Assembly: GCA_001795235.1 (NCBI GenBank)
Contig: MGNZ01000081.1
Span: 8,741-21,948, forward strand
Origin: Chloroflexi bacterium RBG_16_64_32
Lineage (GTDB): Bacteria; Chloroflexota; Dehalococcoidia; SM23-28-2; RBG-16-64-32
Length of the DNA stretch: 13,208 bases
Direction of reading: 5' to 3'
Position 1 is the stretch's first letter; each line of letters begins with the position of its first letter. Of the stretch, positions 7,913-13,208 are shown piece after piece. Under the pieces are notes generated by a model. That model saw only the letters and a list, made by a program, of their open reading frames with translations, was not told where the DNA came from and did not search any database. The position numbers and the translations under genes are program-made.

Positions 7913-8956
7913 CTAGTCCCGGCGCGGGTGAGGAGGGGTCTCCCCCGGCATCTCCGTCTCGCCTGGCGATCGGGAGGTGTACAGACCGTAGTCGTAGAAG
8001 GGCTTCCGGAAGAGGTAGAGCAGTTTGTGGAGCAGCGCGGCGAAGGGAGAGAAGTATGCAAGATAGGCGAGAACAGGGCTTCGGAATGCGAGAAGCCCCG
8101 GGTAGTCGGTGAGTGCAAGATGACGGTGGAAAGGGTCAGCAACGAATGGTCCCAGATCCTGGTTCAAGACGATTCGCTCGAAGGGAGGGACCAACCCTCG
8201 CTCGGCGGCGAGCCGGAGGTGCGGAACACGCTCAACCGGAATCTGGAGAAGGTCGCATACGACACGTGCCGCGGCTCCCGGGCTGTCCGCCACGACAACC
8301 CATCCCAGGGGGACGGGTCGACCGCGCAGAGGGCCGCTCTCGTCGAGGCCGTAGCTGCCGTCTACGACCGCAACCCGTGTCTTGACGAGCTCATTGACCC
8401 TCAACACAACTTCGTTGAAATAAGGGTGCAATCGTAGCCGGTCTCCAGGCTCAGGGATGCAACCCCATTGATTCTTGAAGGCAAGGCTCAGCACCGTATA
8501 CATGTGGACCTTCGGGACAGGGACAGTCACGAGGAAGTCGATGTCATCCGTGAGAAGCCTCGGCAGGCCAATCTCGACCTCCCGCTTCCCGACGGAGAGG
8601 GACACACGCCTTCGTTCGACTCGGCTCAAGTTGACGACCTTTACGCCAAGCCGGGCGGCAATGTCGAAGATTCCTGTCCTGTGATAAACAGCGTCCATGG
8701 AGAATCGGTTGTAGCCTCCGGGGTCCGAATCACCAAGGATAAGGTTCGGGGTGTAGTCGGAGAGAGCGATCAACACGGCCTCAAGGGCCGCAATCGATGT
8801 CATGACACCAGGAGAGTAGACGGGGAGTGTCAGGTTTGGTTTGACGAAGAGCACGCTGGATCGGCTGACGAAAGCCGACAGGCCAATGTGATCAAGTCCT
8901 GCCCGTATGGCCCCGAGGTAATCCCCTGCGATTCGACTCACAAAGACGTTCGGCAT
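7913..8956 (-). CDS. DUF362 domain-containing protein
   Basis: This 347-residue protein has DUF362 family hallmarks: VLFVKPNLTLP (35-45), a following SPGVMTS (48-54), ILGDSDPGGYN (73-83), and the central VPKVHMYTVLSLAFKNQWGC (147-166). The biochemical function of the family is not settled. Many longer members carry a ferredoxin-like CxxCxxC domain, but only two cysteines are seen in the portion examined, so an Fe-S cluster of that kind is unlikely here. A hydrophobic stretch near the C-terminus (GLLAFRSPVLAYLAYF) may associate with membrane. The start is taken as ATG at 8956 because the family similarity begins at once (MPNVFVSRIAGDY), and the open frame upstream to 9277 lies inside the TylF gene. 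The ribosome site is weak. It lies 106 nt downstream of TylF and 94 nt upstream of WecG-1, apparently in one transcript. Confidence 0.85.
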   Translation of the reverse strand: MPNVFVSRIAGDYLGAIRAGLDHIGLSAFVSRSSVLFVKPNLTLPVYSPGVMTSIAALEAVLIALSDYTPNLILGDSDPGGYNRFSMDAVYHRTGIFDIAARLGVKVVNLSRVERRRVSLSVGKREVEIGLPRLLTDDIDFLVTVPVPKVHMYTVLSLAFKNQWGCIPEPGDRLRLHPYFNEVVLRVNELVKTRVAVVDGSYGLDESGPLRGRPVPLGWVVVADSPGAAARVVCDLLQIPVERVPHLRLAAERGLVPPFERIVLNQDLGPFVADPFHRHLALTDYPGLLAFRSPVLAYLAYFSPFAALLHKLLYLFRKPFYDYGLYTSRSPGETEMPGETPPHPRRD

Positions 8957-9062
8957 GTGCTGGCTGGACGCATTCTCCCCAAGTCTGTGCCTGCACGCTT
9001 CGGCCGCGGTTCTTGGAGCCGCGGTGTACCCGCGCCTTTCGAGAACGACCTCGCCTCGCCGT

Positions 9063-9791
9063 CTACCGCGGTCCCGGGAATCTGATGAAGTACGCGGTCC
9101 CGGGAGCGCCGAGGCGTTCGAGTCGAATGGCCGAGTGCTCGGCAAGGAACTCGTCCACGGCACGACGACAACCCACGAAGTCCTCGTAGTCGTCGAATTG
9201 CACGATCCCACCGGGCGCGACAAGCGGCGCCCACCGCGCCAGGGCCGCCCTGGTGGGCTCGTAGAAGTCGCAGTCAATATGCATCAGAGCGATCGCCGAA
9301 ATGTCCGCGACCGGGAACGTGTCGCGAAACCACCCCTTGTGAAACACCAGTCTGTCCTCGTCGATGGCAAGGAGTCTCATGATCCGGAGGACGCGTCTGG
9401 GGCTTCCGACGACATCCCCGACCCAGGGATCTGCCAGGGGCCCGTCCTCGGTCGAACGTTGCGGCAAGCCTTCCCAGGCGTCGAAGAGATGAATACGCTT
9501 GCGGCATTCTCGAGTGAAGGCCGCCATGATCGCGGCCGCCCCCCCATCCAGGACGCCGCATTCGACGACATCACCTGCAACGCCGGTTCCGCAAACGGTT
9601 CGGGCATGCTGCGCCAGGGCCCGAAGGCGGTTCGGGTGGACCTGAGTGTAAGGAAAGGCGGTCCGGAACGGTTCCTCGAGCTGCATGCCTATGGCAGCAA
9701 GTCCCCGGTGGATGCCCCTTAGCCACGGCTGATACCGCTTCGGAATCAACGTTCGCAGCAGGCGCAGTGGTTGATCGGGGGCATTTCTCAT
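9063..9791 (-). CDS. TylF/MycF-family O-methyltransferase (SAM- and Mg2+-dependent)
   Basis: This 242-residue protein resembles macrocin O-methyltransferases, which methylate sugar hydroxyls using SAM and a divalent metal. Visible motifs are GDVVECGVLDGG (73-84, SAM site), HLFDAWEGLP (101-110), HKGWFRDTFP (151-160), the metal-binding HIDCDFYEPT (171-180), and PGGIVQFDDYEDF (193-205) with the paired aspartates. All expected acidic residues are present, so it is probably active. In this setting it could methylate a sugar residue of the polysaccharide, capping or decorating the unit. The start is ATG at 9791 with AAGGCG about five bases upstream. It is the first gene of the minus-strand unit that continues into DUF362 and WecG-1. 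A short direct repeat lies at its 3' end. Confidence 0.9.
   Translation of the reverse strand: MRNAPDQPLRLLRTLIPKRYQPWLRGIHRGLAAIGMQLEEPFRTAFPYTQVHPNRLRALAQHARTVCGTGVAGDVVECGVLDGGAAAIMAAFTRECRKRIHLFDAWEGLPQRSTEDGPLADPWVGDVVGSPRRVLRIMRLLAIDEDRLVFHKGWFRDTFPVADISAIALMHIDCDFYEPTRAALARWAPLVAPGGIVQFDDYEDFVGCRRAVDEFLAEHSAIRLERLGAPGTAYFIRFPGPR
9067..9105. repeat. 13-bp direct repeat pair at the 3' end of the TylF gene
   Basis: CGCGGTCCCGGGA occurs identically at 9067-9079 and 9093-9105, a period of 26 bp. The two copies are read in different frames in the TylF gene, giving APGTAY and FPGPR, so protein constraint does not explain the match. It may be a small local duplication or coincidence in GC-rich DNA. 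Confidence 0.7.
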
Positions 9792-9860
9792 GATCGCCTT
9801 GCCTCGGGGAAGAAAGCCTGTGGCCCGGGCCGGTATCAGGCCTGACAGATGCCAGGTCGC

Positions 9861-9866
9861 ATTCTA
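9861..9866 (-). promoter_or_regulatory. Candidate -10 element (TAGAAT) for the TylF-DUF362-WecG unit
   Basis: Minus-strand TAGAAT is the same hexamer seen before the PGT2 operon. Transcription would start near 9854, giving a leader of about 60 nt. No clear -35 box is seen. The rest of the 293-nt intergenic stretch 9792-10084 holds no convincing small gene, only this element, the plus-strand TATACT at 10031 and a 10-bp palindrome at 9836-9845. Confidence 0.3.
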
Positions 9867-10030
9867 CTTCCAGAAGCGCGAGGGGTTGGTTTCCACCGCG
9901 CTCACCCCTGCTCGAGTCTTCCTGAGATTGGCGAAGATGCGGACCTGCACCGCTGCACGTGAGGAGGTCGAGAATCATCGTCGAGTCATCGGGTTCGCCG
10001 AGGCGATCAGGGCGAACCTTTCATGCCTAC

Positions 10031-10036
10031 TATACT
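10031..10036 (+). promoter_or_regulatory. Candidate -10 element (TATACT) for the amino acid dehydrogenase gene
   Basis: TATACT, the same hexamer as in the flippase promoter, lies 48 nt before the dehydrogenase ATG at 10085. It sits in the most AT-rich patch of the intergenic region. Its neighbour ACTATA (10029-10034) reads TATAGT on the minus strand, so the site could in principle work in both directions. No good -35 match is visible. Confidence 0.35.
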
Positions 10037-10084
10037 ATCTCGACCAGGTGCGCAGGCACTCATCCTCCGCCGCCGAAACCCGAG

Positions 10085-11302
10085 ATGACGGTCATGACCC
10101 ACCCGATCGTCCACAACTACACCGACGCCGGCCTCCCGATGGGATGCGTCGTCATCGACTCCACCCTTCGCGCTCGCGCCCACGGTGGATTGAGGATGTC
10201 CTCCACCGTCGACGAGCCGGAACTGCGAGATCTGGCCCGCTCGATGACGCTCAAGTATGGCTACCTTCGCCAGCCTTTTGGCGGGGCGAAGGCCGGTGTC
10301 CGCGCCGATCCGGAGGCACCACCCGAGGAGCGGCGGGAACGGCTGGCTCGATTCGCCGAAGCGGCCGCTCCCTTGCTCCGCAGCCGCGCTTACGTCCCGG
10401 CGCCCGACATGGGGACAGATGTTGACGACATTCGTCTCGTCCTGCGCTCCGCCGGGGTGCCAGTGTCACCCCGGCAACTGCGCGTTTCACGCTCCGGCTA
10501 CTACACGGCTGTAACTACCTTCTGTAGTCTGCAGGAGGCGGCGGTCATCGCCGGCGTGACCCTCAAGGGGGCTCGGGCGACGATCGAGGGGTTTGGAAAG
10601 GTCGGCAGTGCGCTGGCCGGGCTGTTGGCCGCCGCCGGGGTCCGCGTCGTCGCCATCTCCACTTCGCGCGGTGCCCTCTACGATCCCTCGGGGCTGGACA
10701 TCGAACGGCTGACGGCGCTTGCCACCTCTTCGGGGAGCATAGTCGTGCAACGCTACCAGGATGCTCAGTCGCTCCCAGCAAACGCTCTCCCGACGCTTCC
10801 GGCCGATGTTCTGTTGCCGTGCGCCGGCTACCACAGTATCGACGCGGCCGTGGCTACCCACATCCATGCGCGCATTGTCTGTTCGGGGGCGAACAACTCG
10901 CTGACCAGCGATGCCGAGCTTGATTTGCTGCGGCGAGGGGTCGTCGTCGTCCCTGACTTCGTCGCCAACTGCGGAGGCGTCCTGGGCTCGGTTCTCGAGT
11001 TCGCCTCGATCGGCACGCCCGAGATCGAGAGCACCTTGCGCCTTCACACCCAGACCCATGTCGGCCGCATCCTGAGCTCCGCTCGAAAGCAAGCGGTCTC
11101 CCCGCGCCAGGTGGCGGAGACCCTGGCCATGCGCCGCTTCCAGACCATGGCCGACGGAGGACGATCCGGCGGAGCCGCCAGGGTCTTTGAGTTCGGAATG
11201 AGTCTGTATCGCAAGGGACTCGTGCCGGCGTCCCTTTTCGCCGCGCTGGCCAGGCCCGCCCTGCACAGGCGCTTGGCGTGGCAGGAATCGGACGGAGACT
11301 AG
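10085..11302 (+). CDS. Glu/Leu/Phe/Val dehydrogenase family amino acid dehydrogenase
   Basis: This 405-residue NAD(P)-dependent oxidative deaminase family member would interconvert an L-amino acid and its 2-oxo acid in the cytoplasm. HGGLRM (33-38) begins the substrate site. K57 and K69 (in PFGGAKAG) are twelve residues apart like K113 and K125 of clostridial GluDH, and D108 in PAPDMGTD matches the catalytic aspartate. The dinucleotide loop is GFGKVG (169-174). SGANNSL (267-273) and PDFVANCGGVLGS (290-302) complete the family pattern. The residue equal to GluDH K89, which binds the side-chain carboxylate of glutamate, is H33, and leucine dehydrogenases carry Leu there. Substrate is therefore uncertain, and glutamate is not the obvious choice. 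The frame is open back to 9959, but family similarity starts near MTHPIVHNY, so ATG 10085 (or 10094) is preferred. It is a single-gene unit, convergent with WecG-2. Confidence 0.88.
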   Translation: MTVMTHPIVHNYTDAGLPMGCVVIDSTLRARAHGGLRMSSTVDEPELRDLARSMTLKYGYLRQPFGGAKAGVRADPEAPPEERRERLARFAEAAAPLLRSRAYVPAPDMGTDVDDIRLVLRSAGVPVSPRQLRVSRSGYYTAVTTFCSLQEAAVIAGVTLKGARATIEGFGKVGSALAGLLAAAGVRVVAISTSRGALYDPSGLDIERLTALATSSGSIVVQRYQDAQSLPANALPTLPADVLLPCAGYHSIDAAVATHIHARIVCSGANNSLTSDAELDLLRRGVVVVPDFVANCGGVLGSVLEFASIGTPEIESTLRLHTQTHVGRILSSARKQAVSPRQVAETLAMRRFQTMADGGRSGGAARVFEFGMSLYRKGLVPASLFAALARPALHRRLAWQESDGD

Positions 11303-11334
11303 TGGCTTCGGCGCGGCGCCTGTGCTCAGGCCGC

Positions 11335-12135
11335 TCAGGACTTGCCATCCGCCTGATACCCGGGAGCGGCGGGATGGAGTCTCCGTTCAATGCCTTCGCG
11401 CACAGCGCGACCAAAGAAGAGTGGCAGGCCGATCAGGTACCGCACGGCCAGGCGACGCGGCTCAATCAGGAGTCGACCCAGCCATTCCAGGCCCAGACGG
11501 CGCATCCAGCGGGGCGCTCGGCGGAGCCGGCCCGAGGCGTAGTCGAAGATGGCGCCGACGCACCACACGACCGGCACTCCGAGCCTGGGTGCCTGCTCCA
11601 CCATCCACCGCTCTTGAGCCGGACTGGTCATGCCCACGAGCAGGACGTCCGGCCGAGCTCGTCGGATCTCGGCAATCAACGCCTGTTCCTCGCTGGCATC
11701 GAAGTACCCCGGATGAGAGCCGAGTACCACGAGGCCAGGATGGCGAAGGGCGAGGCGCTCTGCTGCCTCTCGGGCGACGCCGTCGGCCGCCCCGACGAAG
11801 TACAGGCTCATGGGGCGCTCGACACAAAGCCGGCTGAGGGCGTCGATCCAATCCGCCCCGGTGAGACGGTGCGGAAGACTGTGACCCGCCAGCCAGGCAG
11901 CCACGCGGGGGCCGTTTCCGTCCACGTACACCACGTCGACGTCGTCCAGGCATTGGCGGAAGGCGCGATCGGCCATGGCAAGGTTGCAGGTGTGCGCGTT
12001 GGCGTAGGCGATGAGCAGCGGCGGGCATCCCGGTGTCTCTACGGTTCGGACGACCGCCTCCAGGAGTCCCTCAAGGCTGAGCCTGGAAACCGCAATTCCC
12101 AGGACCTCAACCTTGTCGAACGGCGCGGCGCTCAC
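11335..12135 (-). CDS. WecG/TagA/CpsF family glycosyltransferase (WecG-2)
   Basis: This second GT26 enzyme in the window, 266 residues, is distinct from WecG-1. It begins KVEVLGIAVSRLS (8-20), has ANAHTCNLA (45-53) with the Asn at the TagA-like position, and the active-site aspartate D72 in VYVDGNG (69-75). HRLTGADWIDAL, LYFVGAADG, LLVGMTSPAQERWM and CVGAIFDYASGR follow, and it ends with the WMRRLGLEWLGRLLIEPRR signature. By family it would transfer a ManNAc-like or other sugar to a polyprenyl-PP-sugar acceptor. I chose GTG at 12135, five residues before the conserved region. The frame is open to 12240, but that would overlap the divergent methyltransferase gene. Only 32 nt separate its stop from that of the dehydrogenase, and 68 nt separate its start from the methyltransferase start. 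WecG-1 and WecG-2 share motifs but differ widely between them, so they are not a recent duplication. Confidence 0.9.
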   Translation of the reverse strand: MSAAPFDKVEVLGIAVSRLSLEGLLEAVVRTVETPGCPPLLIAYANAHTCNLAMADRAFRQCLDDVDVVYVDGNGPRVAAWLAGHSLPHRLTGADWIDALSRLCVERPMSLYFVGAADGVAREAAERLALRHPGLVVLGSHPGYFDASEEQALIAEIRRARPDVLLVGMTSPAQERWMVEQAPRLGVPVVWCVGAIFDYASGRLRRAPRWMRRLGLEWLGRLLIEPRRLAVRYLIGLPLFFGRAVREGIERRLHPAAPGYQADGKS

Positions 12136-12186
12136 GCGAACCGTCCGCCAGAGTCGGATCGGCTGCGGAAGCGGCTCGCGAAGCGG

Positions 12187-12201
12187 CGAGGGATCCTCTC
12201 G
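12187..12201 (+). promoter_or_regulatory. Small hairpin covering the presumed ribosome binding site of the methyltransferase gene
   Basis: CGAGGG (12187-12192) can pair with CCTCTCG-type bases at 12196-12201 (six pairs, one G-U, loop ATC). The GAGGG inside the stem is the only Shine-Dalgarno-like sequence ahead of the ATG at 12204. If formed in the mRNA it would mask that site. The hairpin is short and may be chance. Confidence 0.3.
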
Positions 12202-12203
12202 GC

Positions 12204-12998
12204 ATGAAGCGGGCAGCTCATGAGCACGGCGTGCGACCACGCGACGGCGCCTGGTGGCGCGTCCATCAAACCGTCCTCCGTCGCTGGATCGGTGACGCCT
12301 TCCGCGGCGCGCCCTCCGGCTACGCGGTGAAGACCGATCTCTTCGACGAGGCGAGCGGGCCCTACCACCACGCTTCAGACCTCCCGGGGCACCTTCGCTT
12401 CATCGGCCTCGACATCGATCGTACGGTTGCCGCCCTGGCCGACGCTCGCATCGGGAGCGAGGACTCGTCGCGGCACTGCGTGGTGGGCGACGTTCGCCGC
12501 CTCCCCTTCCCCTCTGGCAGCGCCGCGGCCGTCCTTTCTCTCTCGACCCTGGATCACTTCGACGCTCCATCCCAGATCCACCATGCCCTGATCGAGATCC
12601 ACCGGCTTCTCCGCCCGGGCGGGGCAATGCTCCTCACCCTCGACAACCCTAGGAACCTGGAAGTCGCTCTCCGGGAGGTGCTGCCGCGGTCCATCGTGCG
12701 TCGGCTTCGGGCCGATAGGTTCCCGATTGGCAAGACTCTCACGTCACGCGAGGGTACTCGTGTCTTGACGAGCGTCGGATTCGAGGTCGAAGGACCATTC
12801 TACATCGACCATTCCGTGCGCTACCCATCCATCCGGATCGTGCACATGCTCGAACACCGTGCCCCTTCGTGGGCCGCCTGGATGGAACGCCTCCTTCTGG
12901 GGATGGAGAAGTTGGCGGCGACTCCTCTAGCCCCAATCACTGGACACTATGTGGCCTGGATCGCCAGCAAGCCGCGGAAAGCCCCATCCACCGGCTAG
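12204..12998 (+). CDS. Class I SAM-dependent methyltransferase-like protein with degenerate motif I
   Basis: This 264-residue protein carries most of the Rossmann methyltransferase pattern. FIGLDID (66-72) supplies the acidic residue after strand 2. GDVRRLPFPSGSAAAVLSLSTLDHF (95-119) resembles motifs for adenine binding and strand 4, LLRPGGAMLLTLDNP (135-149) resembles strand 5, and a long C-terminal part follows (FEVEGPFYIDHSVRYP and MLEHRAPSWAAWMERLLLGMEKLA). The glycine-rich loop normally written VLDxGxGxG is replaced by YAVKTDLFDEASG (40-52), with only one glycine. It may still bind SAM in a variant way, or may have lost activity. The ATG at 12204 has a GAGGG upstream. The gene is divergent from WecG-2 and convergent with the partial gene at the right edge. 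A role in modifying the glycan or its carrier is inferred only from location. Confidence 0.75.
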   Translation: MKRAAHEHGVRPRDGAWWRVHQTVLRRWIGDAFRGAPSGYAVKTDLFDEASGPYHHASDLPGHLRFIGLDIDRTVAALADARIGSEDSSRHCVVGDVRRLPFPSGSAAAVLSLSTLDHFDAPSQIHHALIEIHRLLRPGGAMLLTLDNPRNLEVALREVLPRSIVRRLRADRFPIGKTLTSREGTRVLTSVGFEVEGPFYIDHSVRYPSIRIVHMLEHRAPSWAAWMERLLLGMEKLAATPLAPITGHYVAWIASKPRKAPSTG

Positions 12999-13000
12999 GA

Positions 13001-13025
13001 TCCGCGCAAGCCCGCATGGCGCGGA
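13001..13025. terminator. Hairpin just after the methyltransferase stop codon, possible weak terminator
   Basis: TCCGCGC (13001-13007) and GCGCGGA (13019-13025) form seven perfect pairs around an 11-nt loop, starting two bases after the TAG at 12996-12998. No T-run follows on either strand, so this is not a standard intrinsic terminator. Its position between convergent genes is the only further support. Confidence 0.2.
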
Positions 13026-13077
13026 GGCACTTGCACCATAGTCACCCGCGTGGCCGGCGCGCGCCCTCCCGAAGCCC

Positions 13078-13208
13078 CTATTCCCAGAGACGGTATCCGT
13101 AGCGCCAGAGCCATGGCCACGTGAGCAGAACGGTGACGGTCTTCTGAATCCACCCCATCCCGGCCTTCCATTCCTCATCGGCTCGGATGAGGACATCTCC
13201 CGTCCTCA
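13078..13208 (-). CDS. C-terminal 42 residues of an unidentified protein (5' part outside window)
   Basis: On the minus strand an open frame enters from the right edge and ends at the TAG complementary to 13078-13080. It reads as a charged stretch (GDVLIRADEEWKAGMGW) followed by a short aromatic-rich hydrophobic tail (VTVLLTWPWLWRYGY). The last eight residues are RYGYRLWE. The composition, with five tryptophans in the last 30 residues, looks like the end of a membrane-associated protein, and in this locus a glycosyltransferase or other glycan enzyme is plausible. No family can be named from so little. It is convergent with the methyltransferase gene, with 79 nt between stops. That this frame is the real one is inferred from its protein-like composition and sensible spacing. 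Confidence 0.5.
   Translation of the reverse strand, partial: RTGDVLIRADEEWKAGMGWIQKTVTVLLTWPWLWRYGYRLWE

Noticed and set aside
7819..8142. N-terminal extension of WecG-1 to an upstream start
   Set aside because: The extension overlaps the DUF362 gene, has no protein-like character, and the strong GGAGGAA ribosome site fixes the start at 7818.
9836..9845. Perfect 10-bp palindrome TCAGGCCTGA downstream of the TylF -10 element
   Set aside because: Palindromes of this length are expected about a dozen times by chance in a window this size; position alone is not enough to call an operator.
9962..9967. Strong AGGAGG Shine-Dalgarno-like sequence in the intergenic region
   Set aside because: No ATG, GTG or TTG lies at proper spacing in a meaningful frame downstream, so it does not mark a gene start.
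9790..10425. Plus-strand open frame starting at the edge of TylF and running into the dehydrogenase gene
   Set aside because: It overlaps the dehydrogenase by over 300 nt in the wrong frame and has no recognisable domain; the stretch 9792-10084 is better read as regulatory DNA.
11303..11334. GC-rich inverted repeat GGCGCGGCGCC between the convergent dehydrogenase and WecG-2 stops
   Set aside because: The loop would be only one to three bases and there is no T-run; it looks like ordinary GC-rich sequence.
12136..12240. N-terminal extension of WecG-2
   Set aside because: It would overlap the divergent methyltransferase start, and family similarity begins only after the GTG at 12135.

Overview
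This window is a stretch of an envelope or extracellular polysaccharide biosynthesis locus from a GC-rich bacterium. The tentative placement is Chloroflexota (Anaerolineae-like). That rests on the overall look of the two polyprenyl glycosylphosphotransferases and on frequent GTG starts, and no marker gene is present to prove it. There are eleven protein-coding features, two of them cut by the window edges. No tRNA, rRNA, CRISPR array, transposase or insertion sequence is recognisable.

Layout. (1) Positions 1-5488, minus strand: a tightly packed five-gene operon read leftward. It encodes a polyprenyl glycosylphosphotransferase (PGT2), an ExoA-like family 2 glycosyltransferase, a second polyprenyl glycosylphosphotransferase (PGT1), an NAD-dependent sugar epimerase, and the N-terminal half of a membrane CapD/WbpM-type nucleotide-sugar dehydratase. 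Junctions are a 22-nt gap, a 26-nt overlap, a 3-nt gap and an ATGA overlap. (2) 5671-6972, plus strand: a Wzx-type flippase, divergent from the operon across a 182-nt region holding promoter-like elements for both directions. (3) 7051-9791, minus strand: a three-gene unit with a TylF-type O-methyltransferase, a DUF362 protein and a WecG/TagA/CpsF glycosyltransferase. (4) 10085-11302, plus strand: an amino acid dehydrogenase of the Glu/Leu/Phe/Val family. (5) 11335-12135, minus strand: a second WecG/TagA/CpsF glycosyltransferase. (6) 12204-12998, plus strand: a methyltransferase-like protein lacking the glycine-rich SAM loop. (7) 13078-13208, minus strand: the last 42 codons of an unidentified gene.

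How the genes could work together (inference). The nucleotide-sugar enzymes make activated sugars. PGT1 and/or PGT2 load the first sugar-phosphate on undecaprenyl phosphate. The WecG/TagA enzymes would add the second sugar, the GT2 would extend, the methyltransferases would decorate, and the flippase would export the lipid-linked unit. No Wzy polymerase, Wza/Wzc-type export or co-polymerase protein, or ligase is visible, so those steps must be encoded outside the window. Two initiating transferases and two WecG-type second-step enzymes hint at two distinct lipid-linked products, or at a locus assembled from two gene sets. The amino acid dehydrogenase and the DUF362 protein are the least expected members and the best candidates for unusual chemistry.
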